The notes beneath the pieces were generated by a model. It was not told where the DNA came from. It was given only the letters and a program-made list of their open reading frames with translations, and did no database searches. The position numbers and the translations under genes were made by a program. Source: Protopterus annectens (lineage: Eukaryota > Chordata > Ceratodontiformes > Protopteridae). Taken from it: DNA of 64,000 bases. The stretch covers positions 862,058,571 through 862,122,570 of the forward strand of contig NC_056731.1 in NCBI RefSeq assembly GCF_019279795.1. Reading direction: 5' to 3'. Positions 22,545-33,930 of the stretch are shown piece by piece; the stretch's first letter is position 1; the number at the start of each line of letters is the position of its first letter.

Positions 22545-24128
22545 GTGAATGTAACCAACATTTCTTCACATACCCTCACTGTTTCGGATATGGAAATCTT
22601 AAATAAAGGATTATCATTCATTCCTGTTTTTTTTGTTCCTGAAAAAAATTTTGTTAATGATATATTATCATTTTGTAGGAATCTAACCCTTAAATTATTT
22701 TTTCAGGATCAGACAACCTCAAAGATCACTGACGAATTTAAATACCATAAGTCTTCGTTTATGCCCCCTATGAACCACAATGTGTTCCTATTTCAAAATG
22801 CTATAATCAAAGATCTACATTTCCATTCTTGGAACTACAGACCTATGGCTAACAATACCTCAAAGACCTATATGGACAATATTGCTAAGTTAGCCAATAA
22901 TCATGAATTGGTCATAATAAGGGCAGATAAAGGTGGGGCTGTGGTTGTACAAGACTGGATTCAGTATGCTAGGGAAGCTAATAGACAACTTTCTGATGCA
23001 CGATACTATACACACCTCAGTATTGCTCCCACCCCCTTCTTTAAGCAACAAATGGATGAATTCCTATCCCTAGCAGTGGAGGAAGGCATTATTAGTGATA
23101 ATTTCAAACTACACCTGACTATCACAAATCCACGCCCACAATACATATACTTCCTGCCCAAGATACATAAAAATGTACATAATCCCCCTGGTAGACCTAT
23201 CGTTTCTGGCAGGAGCTCACTTACAGAACCTCTGTCTCTGTTTCTTACTAAATACTTGCAACCACTTCTTAAATGTGTAAGAGCACATATTAGAGATACT
23301 ACTGAATTTCTTCAGATCATTTCACAAGTACAACTAGAACCACAGTGGCTGATGTGTACGCTAGACGTTACAGCTTTATACACTAACATCCCACACTGGG
23401 CAGGGTTGGAAGCTTTAGACTACTGGCTAAATAAAATGGAATTATATACGCCAGGTTTCAACACACCTCTGCTTACAGAACATGTGCTCACCAAAAATAT
23501 ATTTTTTTATCAGGACAAATGCTTCTTACAGATAAGGGGTACAGCTATGGGAGCGCCTTTTGCCCCAATATATGCCTATTTATTCATGGCATATATTGAG
23601 GAACAGATCATCTATGACAGCTCCCATAATCTACATATAGGAGAAGTGGACATCTGGAAGAGATATCTGGATGACTGCTGACTGGTGTGCAGAGTGGATG
23701 TGGAATACCTATTGGAATTCACTGAATATTTAAATGAGAACAAATCGGGAACTGAGTTTATGGTCAACTATGATAACAATAAAATCACATTCTTGGAAGT
23801 GTTGGTGACTAGGGCTTTAGACCATACGTTGACCACTGAAGTTCACCGTAAATTCTCTGAATATAACTCGCTTCTCCATGCCACCAGCTTTCATCCACCC
23901 CATATCTGTAAGAACATCCCTAGGTCTCACTTCATGAGGATGAAACGCATTTACTCTGATGAAAATACTTATGGACACTTTAGGGATGATTTAGTCCTTA
24001 GATTCAGGGACAGAGGTTATAAAATGGGCCATGTTCTACATATCAAACATAATGTAGACAATATGGAGAGAGAAAACCTTCTTCAATACAAAGTTAAATC
24101 TAAGAGTGAGGGTGGCCCCCCCCCCTAG
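22545..24128 (+). pseudogene. PLE-1 reverse transcriptase with one in-frame UGA
   Basis: PLE RT, related to telomerase RT. In order: IRADKGGAVVVQDW (about residue 127), LPKIHKNVHNPPGRPIVSG (about 212), catalytic LDVTALYTNIPH (about 277), QIRGTAMGAPFAPIYA (about 335), WKRYLDDC (about 370), then TGA at 23679-23681. The same frame resumes LVCRVDVEYLLEF and ITFLEVLVTRALDHT, then a thumb with EVHRKF, TSFHP and MRMKRIYSDENTY. Catalytic aspartates are present. Apart from the UGA the 1,580-base frame is open. It ends at a C run (24115-24126), where a slip leads to the endonuclease. Confidence 0.9.
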
Positions 24129-24774
24129 GCTTGTCACTACATATGGACGCAACACTAGGGTTTTGATGGATAGTGTGCAACATCATTGGAACATTTTGAC
24201 ATCTGTTATTAGACTTAGAGAAATCCTGGGGGACAGATGCTAATTTTCTTTTAGGAAAGGTAAAAATCTTGCTGCCTACTTTAATCACTATAAACACTGT
24301 CAAGTTGATAAAAGGAAGCACTCCCAAGTTACTTTGACAGGAGACCCTTTAATTTGTTGCCACCCTTGTGGTTACTGTGTTCATTGTCCAAGAATTCTAA
24401 AAACTAAAAGCTTCAGTAGTCAAAATACCTCTTAAGTTTATGACATCTCGTTTTTTGCCAATTGCCTCACAGATTGGGTGGTTTATCTAGCTAGCTGCAA
24501 TTGTTCAGCATTTTGTATAGGGCAAACTTCGAGACCTCTAAAATTTAGAATCTCTGAACATCTTAGTGATATTAAACATCATAAACAAACCAATGCCCTA
24601 TACAAACATACTTTGATACATAAAAATACAATATTTAATTTTACTACCATAGACAAAATAGAAAGGTCCAGAAGTAATAAATTAGGGTGGCATGAAATAT
24701 TGAATGGTATGGAAAAAAAATGGATTGTCAAATTAGGAGGTCTCTTTAAACCAGGGCTTAATGAGCATCTTTAA
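24129..24774 (+). pseudogene. PLE-1 linker and GIY-YIG endonuclease
   Basis: Follows the RT after a frame change at the C run. The linker has TTYGRNTRVLMDSVQHHW and a FRKGKNL block, then a Cys/His-rich segment (CCHPCGYCVHC). The nuclease reads VVYLASCNCSAFCIGQTSRP, SEHLSDIKHHK and ALYKHTLIH, with C-terminal KKWIVKLGGLFKPGLNEHL and stop at 24774. FCIG replaces the usual YIG. At least two stops (near 24240 and 24434) break it. With the RT it makes an endonuclease-bearing PLE of the Neptune/Penelope kind. Confidence 0.85.
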
Positions 24775-24830
24775 TTGGTCACATGTCCTTTAAACTATGT
24801 ATTTAACGAATGATTAAGTAACTATACACT

Positions 24831-24876
24831 AACACTAATGAAGGCATTGAAAATGTAAAGCCGAAACCAGTCTGTT
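24831..24876 (+). ncRNA. degenerate hammerhead at PLE-1 right end
   Basis: Counterpart of the minus-strand ribozyme at 11771-11816. The core reads CTAATGA, so the invariant G of CUGANGA is A, and stem III reads ACCAGT with a mismatch. Stem I (AACA/TGTT) and GAA remain. Self-cleavage is unlikely. Confidence 0.75.
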
Positions 24877-25017
24877 CTTGCTTTATTTGTACAGTGCGGA
24901 TGCACTTTAACAATAAAGGATAATTTTGCCACTGTATGCTGGTCTCTTACTTTTTTCGGACAGCTTTGATTTCGATTGAGACCGTGCAGCTGCCGTACTC
25001 GTAGAGGTTCTTTCAGT

Positions 25018-25032
25018 TTTAACTCAAATTAA
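25018..25032. repeat. right target-site duplication of PLE-1
   Basis: TTTAACTCAAATTAA; see 11667-11681. Confidence 0.9.
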
Positions 25033-25272
25033 CCAAACACTATTAAAGTACTCATTTTCTGAAAAGAAGACCAAAACAACCAACTATTTTAGATAAAAAG
25101 TGTAACGGGCAATTTCAAAGCAAGAAGAAGAAATAAAAATGGCATAGCCTAATTCTGCTTTACCATGAGACCCACATCAAGAGATGTCAGAGGAGTAGCA
25201 GAATGAGATCAGCATTTGCTTTATGTACAGGGGCTTTCAACTGCTTTAAAATTAAGCTGGATGGGGATAACA

Positions 25273-26493
25273 TCGGTGACAAAAGGAGATACTGCCAGCA
25301 CAGCTAGCTGGAATTTTTTAAATAACTATATGTCATTGGTGAATATGAAAATGATTTATATAAGATGCTTGCATTATAAATGTATTAGAACTGCATGTCA
25401 TGTGTATATCAAACTGCTTGCACAGACATGTATGTTGAAAAAGTATTTGCACAGTGCTGTTTGAAAAGTAATCACAGTGTGCCCTGCTGGAAGAGAACAG
25501 AAATGTGCATGCACTATTGTAGCTGTTTAAATGTATATATTTAACAGTATAAACTGGAATACAGGAGGTTAACTTCAGTTCAGCAAACTCAGAAAAATAA
25601 CTAAAATAAAATTACTTTATGGCTAGGCCATAAAAGATAGTATGTTTCAGTTTTCAATGCAGCAAGAGACACAATGTCTGTACTAGGAAACTTTCTGTAC
25701 TATCTTTAGGGTGAACTAATTACTAGCCTTGAAAGCATGAAGGAATGCAATTGTTTTATGACTTATCTGCCAGAGATCTGAGGAGAAGCCCTTGTCTGTA
25801 TATTTTAGAGGTACATCCTAAATGCTGTCAGCTCCAGCAATGGGGATTTTGGCCTGGGAACTATAAGTCAGATGACAAGAAGTGATGTCATTCTGAAAGC
25901 TATCCCAGTAGTAATATTTGAGATATTATTTTGAGAAGTCTCTTAGTGAGACAGAGCATTCTGCATTATGTCTTGGATCTGACAACTCCACTCACCACAT
26001 CTGCCTTGCTCTAATGAAGTAAGTTTCTAGGAAATAGTATAACTCTCTTAGATATAGTGAAGAATACAGTGAAGCTTAGTTTAAATATTTTTCTTTATTT
26101 ATTCAAGACTGTCCTGCAATGTTGTTTTAAATATTTCCTGTCGTTTTGAACTCTGATGTCACTGTGAATATATATTTAGTATTGTCTTGTTCTTATATTC
26201 TTATGTTTATTAAATATATTTAAACATTTCATTGTGGCTGATCTGTGTAGAGATATTTAAGTTTTGGGAGTACTTGCAAATTTATTTGGAGACACTTTTG
26301 TGTGCCACTCCTAACAGACTTGCTCTTGGTCAAACTACCATTTGTGTTAATATTAATACTACACAGTAAGATTGGACACCCTTTGTTAAGGGTCTTAAAG
26401 TAACTGATAAGGAGTTGACTGGTGGCAGTGGTAACTACCTTATACTCTGGGCAGAAGGTTGCATAGCTGAGTAAACCTGTGCCATCCTTTTCC

Positions 26494-26565
<72 letters not shown>

Positions 26566-26740
26566 CAAGCCTCAAAGAGTGCATGTGTCAGCTACTTGGA
26601 CAAGGACATGAAGCACTGGTTGGACAGAGAGGCTGCTGGAGGTGTTAGCTTGGTCACTCATCTGAGACCTCATCTCTATAACTGTTGCCAATGGTGAGGA
26701 TTGAGGCTCTTTGATTACTGGTCCAGGCCATGGGGTGTCA
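25273..26740 (+). mobile_element. solo LTR of a Gmr1-like Gypsy element
   Basis: About 1,468 bases related along their whole length to the two LTRs at 45371-46773 and 50297-51816. Shared marks include GCCAGCACAGCTAGCTGG, the segment after GAAAATAA, the GT tract, CAAAGAGTGCATGTGTC and the end before the GTCA terminus. A 5-bp duplication TAACA flanks it (25268-25272 and 26741-26745). The internal region is gone, as after LTR-LTR recombination. Confidence 0.85.
26495..26562. repeat. GT microsatellite inside the solo LTR
   Basis: Uninterrupted GT run of about 34 units, at the same place as the GT tracts in the two other LTRs. Confidence 0.95.
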
Positions 26741-26745
26741 TAACA

Positions 26746-29157
26746 TCAATGAACAGAAGTCTATTTATTTATTTATTTGAACTTATTGACTGGAGTGTAG
26801 TTCTGATCACTAAAGACCAACTGCAGTCTCGGTCTGGAAAAAAAAACAGATGTAATACAAGGTAGGGCTCTAATAAAAAGAATATATGAATACAGTTAAG
26901 GTGACAAATTAAAGCAGTAGTAACTGGATTGCCAAAGATGATGTATTTAATGAGTATGGTTCCAAATATGTATTTACCAATGTCCAATATGTTCAATATA
27001 TTTACAATATGTATAGAAATATTTATAGATTCATAGATAAATATTTAAACCCCCCCCACCTAAAAAAGAGAAAAGAAAAAGGAAAGGGGGAAGAGGGAGT
27101 GGGAAGGATTTATGGGTGGATAGTGGTTTGGATGAAGAACACCCAGGATGGGTATAGGAAAAATAAGATGGTACAAAAAGGAGTAGTCGGATTCTGGTGG
27201 TACATGGATACAATTTAACAAAATATTTAATTCATGAGAATTAATGGTGGTATTGTAGTATCCATTCAGATTTAGGGCACTTGCATTTTGATTGGTATAA
27301 AAGGTGGAACTTCAACTGGATTCAAAACTTTACATCATGGATAATTTGTTATAAAAAGGCCTCCCCACAGAGGAGCTTACAACTTTCAAGATCATCCTTG
27401 TCAATCCCAACCACCAAAAAATAGCACAATGTCTTGTTCACTCACCCAGGCAATCAATTTTTGTTGGCAATAATTTATGATACTCCTAGGACTACAGCTC
27501 AGCATGATGAACCACAGAATGGCCTTACCAAATATTACAATATTTGTGATAACCACTACATTTAGTTCCATAAAGTACATTCCATCTGGTTCTGGTTATT
27601 CATCCATATGTCCGGCTGGAAGCCAGTTTACTCTTCTGCTATATTCAGTACATGTTTTTTTTTTCAGGTAAAGCTCTTTACAACAGTATTTATTTGTATA
27701 TTTTTCTATGACTAAATGTTATTGTGAATTCCTGCAGAATGGCTGTGTTTTAGGTTTAGCTGATGTACTAAGTTGCACCATCCTAACAACTGCCATTCCT
27801 TTACCATTACACATACACAGGGTCTGCTTAAAAATACATAAACAAGTACGGATATAGCTGCCTTCAAGATAAACCTAACAAAGATAAAAGCCATACAATA
27901 TTATGAGTTGTCTGTATATTTGGGTTTGAATTTTTGTAGAGCAGATTGGTCTTCTGGTCTTTACCTGCCATCAGAATATACGCTTCTTTCATACTCGGGA
28001 CACCCATGGCACAGAGCTATATGGAACAATCTTAAAAAAATCCTGCATTTTGCAATGGCAATCAGTGCATTAGCAGCGTTACAGCTTGTGGTATCAGCAG
28101 TTTGAGTTAAAGAATGACCTTGTATTATCCAAGAATATTTTGCATGTGATTCTGTGTTCCACATGACATTCTTTATGTCTTTTATCACCCTTTACAGATT
28201 ATCTTCTTTACGCAGGAGTGGAAGATGGACCCATGTTGGTTATAAATACTACTGCAATCTTCTGAGTTTCCTAGAAGCCTTTACCATACTTCAGTTATGG
28301 AAAAATAGAAGCCAAAAAAATCTGAGACTTTTATCATTCACTTCTAAGATTTGGCCCACCACTGACACAAACATGCTAGTAACCAAAGCTTTCTTCTGGG
28401 TACTTAAGAAGCATTAAGTCTTACTTTTTCAAAACCCAGATAAGTTAAACATAAATGCCTACAAATCACAACCCTGAGTTTTGAATAGTTGCACTTAGAA
28501 ATGTCACAAAAACATATAAAAAAGTTTTGTGGCCAGGGGCCTGTTTTCCCATGCAGCCTCTGTTGTAGAGGCTTCAACATCACAATTCCAGTTTCTAAAT
28601 ATACTAACTTCTGAGGTTTCACAATCTCAGAATAAAGAGAAAGGACAAAACACCTCTTTGTTGTATTTAAGGTGACTCACCAAACCTCAGAAACACTAGT
28701 AATAACACTGAGTGCATGCAGTATGCTGATTACTCTCCGATATTTGGAAAAAGACAAATGACTAGAGTGACACAAGACCTGACCTTAACAAAAGTTAATC
28801 ACCCCCTGCTAAACTTGTTTAGGTGAAGTCCCATTCTAGGAAGTTAAATCTGCCAGTACAAATGACAGTGGCAGAATAAAAGATTTGTTTCTGTCTGCTG
28901 TCTGTCAATACCATGTCCCTGACTTCCTGATTTAAACTTAGAAAGTTAATGAAACAACAGGATGTGTGTTCGCCTGCATTTTCTGAAGAATACAAAGTTT
29001 GAAACCGAAAGGTATGCCATTTTTTGGGTCGATTTCAATTGTAGTGTAACTACTTTCAGAATCTTGCCTTACACTTTTGCAAAGAAATTTTAAAACCATT
29101 TCTGTCTTCCACACTTGTTTCTTTAAAAAAAGTTCCCAAATTTAGCTATACATCCTG
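26746..29157. other. no recognisable gene
   Basis: Contains a TTTA run (26761-26783) that could be the tail of a decayed minus-strand retroposon, a C run (27050) and nothing coding that I recognise. Confidence 0.5.
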
Positions 29158-30112
29158 TCAAATGAACAAAAAAAGGTTTAGAATGCCAACAGATTCCCTT
29201 GATTTTATATGTCTGAGCATGCATCCTTGGGTTCTGTAGCTGTCCCTGCACATGTTGTCTATGTGCAGTTTGACAGAGACTGGTTCAAATGGGCACCTTG
29301 ATCTCTGCATTCTTCCCTGTTTTAGTGTTTGTAGTTCTATAGCACATGAGGTTGATTCCTTCCTTTGATTGAAGGACATCTGTTTGTACTTTTTAACATT
29401 CATGTTTAGCCTGCTGTTTTTTGCTGACAGGTTGACAAGTGCATTCTGTAATGTTACACCATCTGAGAACTTGCTTATAATTTTGTGAATTTTTGATATC
29501 GTCTGCATTTACACTCATCTAAGTTTGTGTCTAACAAGTAGATGTTAAATAAGAGTGTTGTCAGGACAAAGCCCTGGGGAATGCACAAAGTAACGGATTA
29601 CCAGTTACTATGGTGGCTCTCCAGTTCTGTGCACCACTGACTGTCTTTCATCCAGAAAGGAGCCCACCATACAAGATTACTAGGGAAATCTGAACTGTAT
29701 GTTTTGAATAAAAGTTTGTGCTGCATGGTATTAAATGCATTTGAGAAAGCAATAAAGATAATGCTGACCTGTAGCTCATAATGAATAACATGTATAACAT
29801 TGTTACAAAATACTTGATTTTCTGTTGCCATGGATCAATAGGGATTTTAGGCACACTGCCGAATATTAAACAAGATTTTTGACTGATTTTTCTTGTAGTG
29901 TGTTCAGCACAAGCTTCTCCATTATTTTACTAGGATTTGACCAAAGGCTGATTGGCCTATACATTCTAATGTCAAGTGTATCTCCCTTATTTTTGTACAA
30001 TGGTCTTATTATAATCTTCTTCCAGTCATCTGGAACTATTACCTCAGTGAGTGATGTTTTTAGTAATAAGGCAAGTGAAATGATAAGCTCATGTTTAAGT
30101 TCTTTCAGATAA
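29158..30112 (-). pseudogene. old CR1/L2-type LINE, reverse transcriptase relic
   Basis: Heavily decayed. Read from 30060 down: PDDWKKIIIRPLYKNKG, YRPISL, KIMEKLVL, then IAFSNAFNTMQHKLLFK (RT motif normally AFDTVPH), a QGxVL-like stretch near 29570 and RLNMNVKKYKQM, matching the segment after the catalytic aspartates. It is more diverged than copies A-D and belongs to a different subfamily. Confidence 0.7.
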
Positions 30113-30479
30113 TGGACAAAATGTAGAATGACATCCTATTGGTGAATGAACATTTTTCCACATAGTTTTAAAGTACAGGTAAAGCCTAGTACAAATTAAA
30201 TCCACCATCCACAGCAATGTAACAAAGCATGGATGGGAAAAAAAGAGAAATAATTGCCATTGTACTTATACTCATTAAATGTGGCTGCAGCTGTGGTCAA
30301 TGACCAAAACATAATGCTAAATAAAAATAATAAAGCTGGATTAGTTAAAGTAATAGCATTAGCAGTTACAGTCATAGGGCTAAGCTGTGCTTAGTGGAAT
30401 GGGGAAAAAAGGAACAACTGAAATAACTCCAGCATAACAACATGCGTTTGTGTATGTGTGTCTATGTGTATATGTAAGA

Positions 30480-30905
30480 GAGAGAGAGAGAGACAGAGAG
30501 AGCGAGGTAGCAACCGAGAGACATAATGTGTGTCATGGACAGCTTGTAATCTTCAACACTGTAATATTGCTATTTAAGAATTTCTTCATCCATTTGCCTG
30601 CAATATGATGTGTGAGGTATACACAGCCACGAAAGTGGCTATAATTGCTGGTCATATTTGTGTGTGCATGAGCAAGAGAAAGAGAGACAGGGAGAGAGAG
30701 AGACTGTGTGTGTGCGTTTGCACTCGCTTGCAAGTGTGTCATTCTGTGTGTCTGTGCCTCTGCAACTCTATGTGTGAGAGAGACAGAGAATGTGTGTTAA
30801 GTGGAGGTGTAATACTGTTATTTATTTTTTCATTCATTTGATCACACTATAACATCAGAGGTGTACACAGTGAAGAAAATGTCTCCTATTGCTGGGCACA
30901 TTTAT

Positions 30906-30963
<58 letters not shown>
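30480..30963. repeat. GA/GT-rich tandem repeat and GT microsatellite
   Basis: A unit of about 248 bp occurs twice in diverged form (around 30560-30660 and 30810-30905), each with GA- and GT-rich parts, ending in a pure GT run at 30908-30963. Confidence 0.7.
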
Positions 30964-30969
<6 letters not shown>

Positions 30970-32419
30970 TAAATATTTACATATATTCCGGATATAAAAC
31001 AATTACATATGTTACACTAAGTTTGAAACATTAGACACAAAAACTATTTAAAAAAAAATAACAGCATGTTATCCAAGTGCAATATTGCCTGCCAGGGCGG
31101 GGATTACAAGGATGGGGTGAAGGGGGCAGCAACCCCAGGTACAAAATGTCAGGAGGAGTGATTGAGATTTCTTGCATTCTCTGATACAGAAGAGTACTTC
31201 AGTGCTTCGTTTAGCAAGCTGAAACTGGCTTGCTACAGTTTACTGTGCTTTGCTTGAAGGACTGGAAGGGGAAGCATTGATTTAGCTGCTGTTAGAAGTC
31301 GATTAGTACTGCTGAGGTGAAAGGCACTATTTTGGGTACTGGCACCAGGAGCTTGATAAGCCAGCTACTGCTCTGATAATGGGCCTTCTAAGGATGGTGA
31401 TGCCCTCCAAACAGAAAAGTCAATGGCTTTTTTTAGTGCCTGGGGATGAACCCTGTACTGACATCCCTCCTGCTCCAGCTCTTCAGTGGAAGAGCTGTAA
31501 AAAAATGCTCTGTGATATGGTGCTGGTGCTCCTAATTTGCAGGAGCCAACGAACCAACCAAGTCCTGTTTCTTCGCCCCAGCCTCAACCTTCCTCAGCTG
31601 ATGGGGCAATTAAAAAAAAAGTCTGAAATCAGGTACCTGGGGCTGCTGAAATGTGGGAGACAATCAGGTCCAATTTCTGCACCCTTCCCTGACCCTCCTT
31701 CCTCAGACTTTAGCTGAAAAATAAAAGGAGAGAGACAAATCTTTTTTTTTTCATTTGAACTGTAGCAAATTGCTTGCTACTAAAGCAGCAAGCAGTTGCT
31801 ACAGTTTAAAAACATACAAAGCACTCCAATGCTCAGGTTTAACCACAAATGCAATACTGGCTTTTAAAAGCCGTTATGCACTAAAGAGTGATCAGGATAG
31901 GAGGGCCGATTGCTTGCCCTATTAATATGCGCTAGGAATATTCACTTTGTCAGGCATTATTACTTGCTTAGCTCTCTGAAATTAATGTGGTTTTTAGCTT
32001 TTCTAAGGCTTAGGCCATGTACTATAGTAGGTGTTTTGCTTAGTCTGAATAAGCATTGCCTAAGTGCTGGCCTAGTTTCTAAGTTAATGGCAGCTGTATA
32101 CTCTGTCTTGAATCTGTTGCTGAACTAAGTTGCAAAGATAAAGTAAAGGAACAACCAGCAGACAAACCAACACAGTTGTAACCAGCAAACAACAGTACAA
32201 ACAAGATTAGGATTAAATGGTAAGCTCTCTATAAAATGCGCCTTGGAAGGACGGGGACTGCTTAGTATTTTCTTAGCTTTATACTAAGTTGTATTCATGT
32301 TTTGGTATGTAAGTAATACTCTATATATGAATGTATTTAGTTGTTATGAATTTATTCATTGCTTTCAATATGGGAGATTATTTATGCTGCTATTTTAGGG
32401 TCATATTGGTCACTTTTAA
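30964..32419. other. no recognisable gene
   Basis: A 112-residue open frame (31379-31717) resembles nothing I know. No repeats recognised with confidence. Confidence 0.45.
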
Positions 32420-33620
32420 TGAAAATGTGAATTATACTAGATGTATAGGAATTTAGTATTAGTCCTCTATCTTTAGTACTGTTATCATGTTTATTGTTTC
32501 ATTATAGTATTGTTACATAATGCATATTAGAATAATGAGTTTAGTACTTCTTGTAGCGATTACACTGTATTCATATTTTTTATTATTATTTTTCTCATTT
32601 TTATTTCAGCTCAATCATAAAATTGCTGTTTCTTTATCTGTACAATATATTAGCTTATCAGGCATAGGGGTTAGGTATTAATTTGTAATATGGACCTTAA
32701 TATCTTTAGTAAATACATTGTGATTATTATTTTAGATTATATATATTTGAATCAGGAATTTAGTACTTGTCTGTAGTGACTAAATCACATATAGTGTTTT
32801 AGTTTAGTCTAATTATACAATTGTTGCTATGTTCTATTTACTTGCACAAAATATTAGCCTGTCACTAGCTATCGTGGACAGGTATCAAGTTGTAAAACGG
32901 ATCCTAATTTCTGTCTTTAGCAGATATACTGTGATAATCGCTCTATTTTAGGTAATAGGGCAGTCATAATAGCGTTTTACTCATGTGCAGTATATTATCT
33001 TAGAGTTAGGTATTATTATCTTTATAATCATGAAGTTAGTATTTATATGGAGATCTGAGTATTTGTTTTTATGAAATATAAAATATTAATAGTTCCACTT
33101 TAGCAAAAATATGTAGTAGTTATTATGGCTTGCTAGTTTGTCTTTAGTCATCAAGGAGATACTTCTGCTACTATTAGTTAATGAAGCTCTTGTGTAAGTG
33201 GATAAATAGAACTTTTTGCCTCATTCTAGATAGTTATATAGTTTAAATTGTGTTTGATGTGTTTTTATAATTTTAGGTAGTGATTGACTGTTAAGATAAT
33301 ATCCAATGGACATAAAAATTGTTATGTTTATTTGTTTAGATAGGAATACTGTGATTTTAAATTATATAGCTCACAAAGCTGACGTCATCCATTTTGCATG
33401 TATACCCATGGTCAGTTAAGGGTGAATGAATGAAGCTTTTGAAATGATAGAGCGTTTTTTGTAAGTACTTAATGGAACTGTTTTGTTTGCATTAGTTTAT
33501 GTTAATGGTCTGAAGAAGCCACATCTCGTGGTGAAAGCGCTAACCTGAAATTAAACATTTTATCATATATTGAATGGTGCTTGGAGTCATGCTTCGCTTC
33601 ACCGCTGGTCTTATTTGTAA
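32420..33620 (+). mobile_element. PLE-4 relic: AT-rich repeats and terminal ribozyme
   Basis: An AT-rich stretch with a diverged tandem repeat of about 205-220 bp (around 32539-32757 and 32758-32960) leads to a hammerhead at 33507-33545 and a PLE-like end. No coding part remains. The ribozyme shares stem III AGCGCT and core CTGAAGA with PLE-2. Element limits are approximate. Confidence 0.5.
33507..33545 (+). ncRNA. hammerhead ribozyme in PLE-4 relic
   Basis: Stem I GGT/ACC (3 bp), core CTGAAGA, unpaired A, stem II GCCAC/GTGGT (4 Watson-Crick pairs and one G-U) with loop ATCTC, GAA, palindromic stem III AGCGCT, cleavage-site A at 33542. All core bases are present; stem I is short. Confidence 0.72.
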
Positions 33621-33629
33621 GTTGCAAAC

Positions 33630-33930
33630 ATACTCATGATCTCCTTAATGTTACAACATCATGTCTCCTTCTCATTAAGAAATACAAGCCCACTTATTTG
33701 ACTTCTTGTATTTCTAACATAATTATAGACTGCCCTTTTTTTATTTTTAACTTCTTTTGCTAGGGTCAATTCTGATTTAGTCTGCTCTTCTCTTATTGTC
33801 ACCACAATTTTCTCCAAAAGTAGGCTGTAAGACCTTTTTAGATATAATAGGTTAGTAAGCTCCCAGTGTTTATAGATGCTATTTTTCTGCATAGCAGTTT
33901 ATAAAACTAAACTGACATCAGTAATTGGTA
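33630..33930 (-). pseudogene. old CR1-type LINE, linker between endonuclease and RT
   Basis: Minus-strand frame at 33659-33892 contains ELTLAKEVKNKKRAVYNYV followed by SQISGLVFLNEKE. This fits the CR1 linker, where a (L/S)A.(E/D)VK.N.K.FY.YV segment is followed by PLLNE. Too short and diverged to place further. Confidence 0.6.

Larger units (their letters stand above)
11682..25017 (+). mobile_element. PLE-1, complete Penelope-like insertion with inverted 5' partial copy
   Basis: Three lines of evidence make this one insertion. A 15-bp target duplication flanks it. Its left part is a minus-strand partial copy (11682-11980, continuing at 18258-18281 and 18553-19793), and its right part a full plus copy (19794-24965). 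The two outer ends (11682-11980 and about 24667-24965) are inverted repeats. A 52-base tail (24966-25017) follows the right repeat with no counterpart on the left. An inverted partial copy joined to a full copy is a known PLE arrangement. Later insertions of a hAT-like element and a SINE split the minus part. Confidence 0.85.

Noticed and set aside
23679-23681. UGA as a selenocysteine codon
   Set aside because: The position is not a known redox site and no SECIS-like structure was recognised; readthrough or mutation is more plausible.
31087-31140. CAGGGCGGGGATTAC..., like a hAT terminus
   Set aside because: No matching inverted end or 8-bp duplication could be found nearby.
31379-31717. 112-residue open frame
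   Set aside because: No recognisable motifs, and composition is no different from surrounding non-coding DNA.
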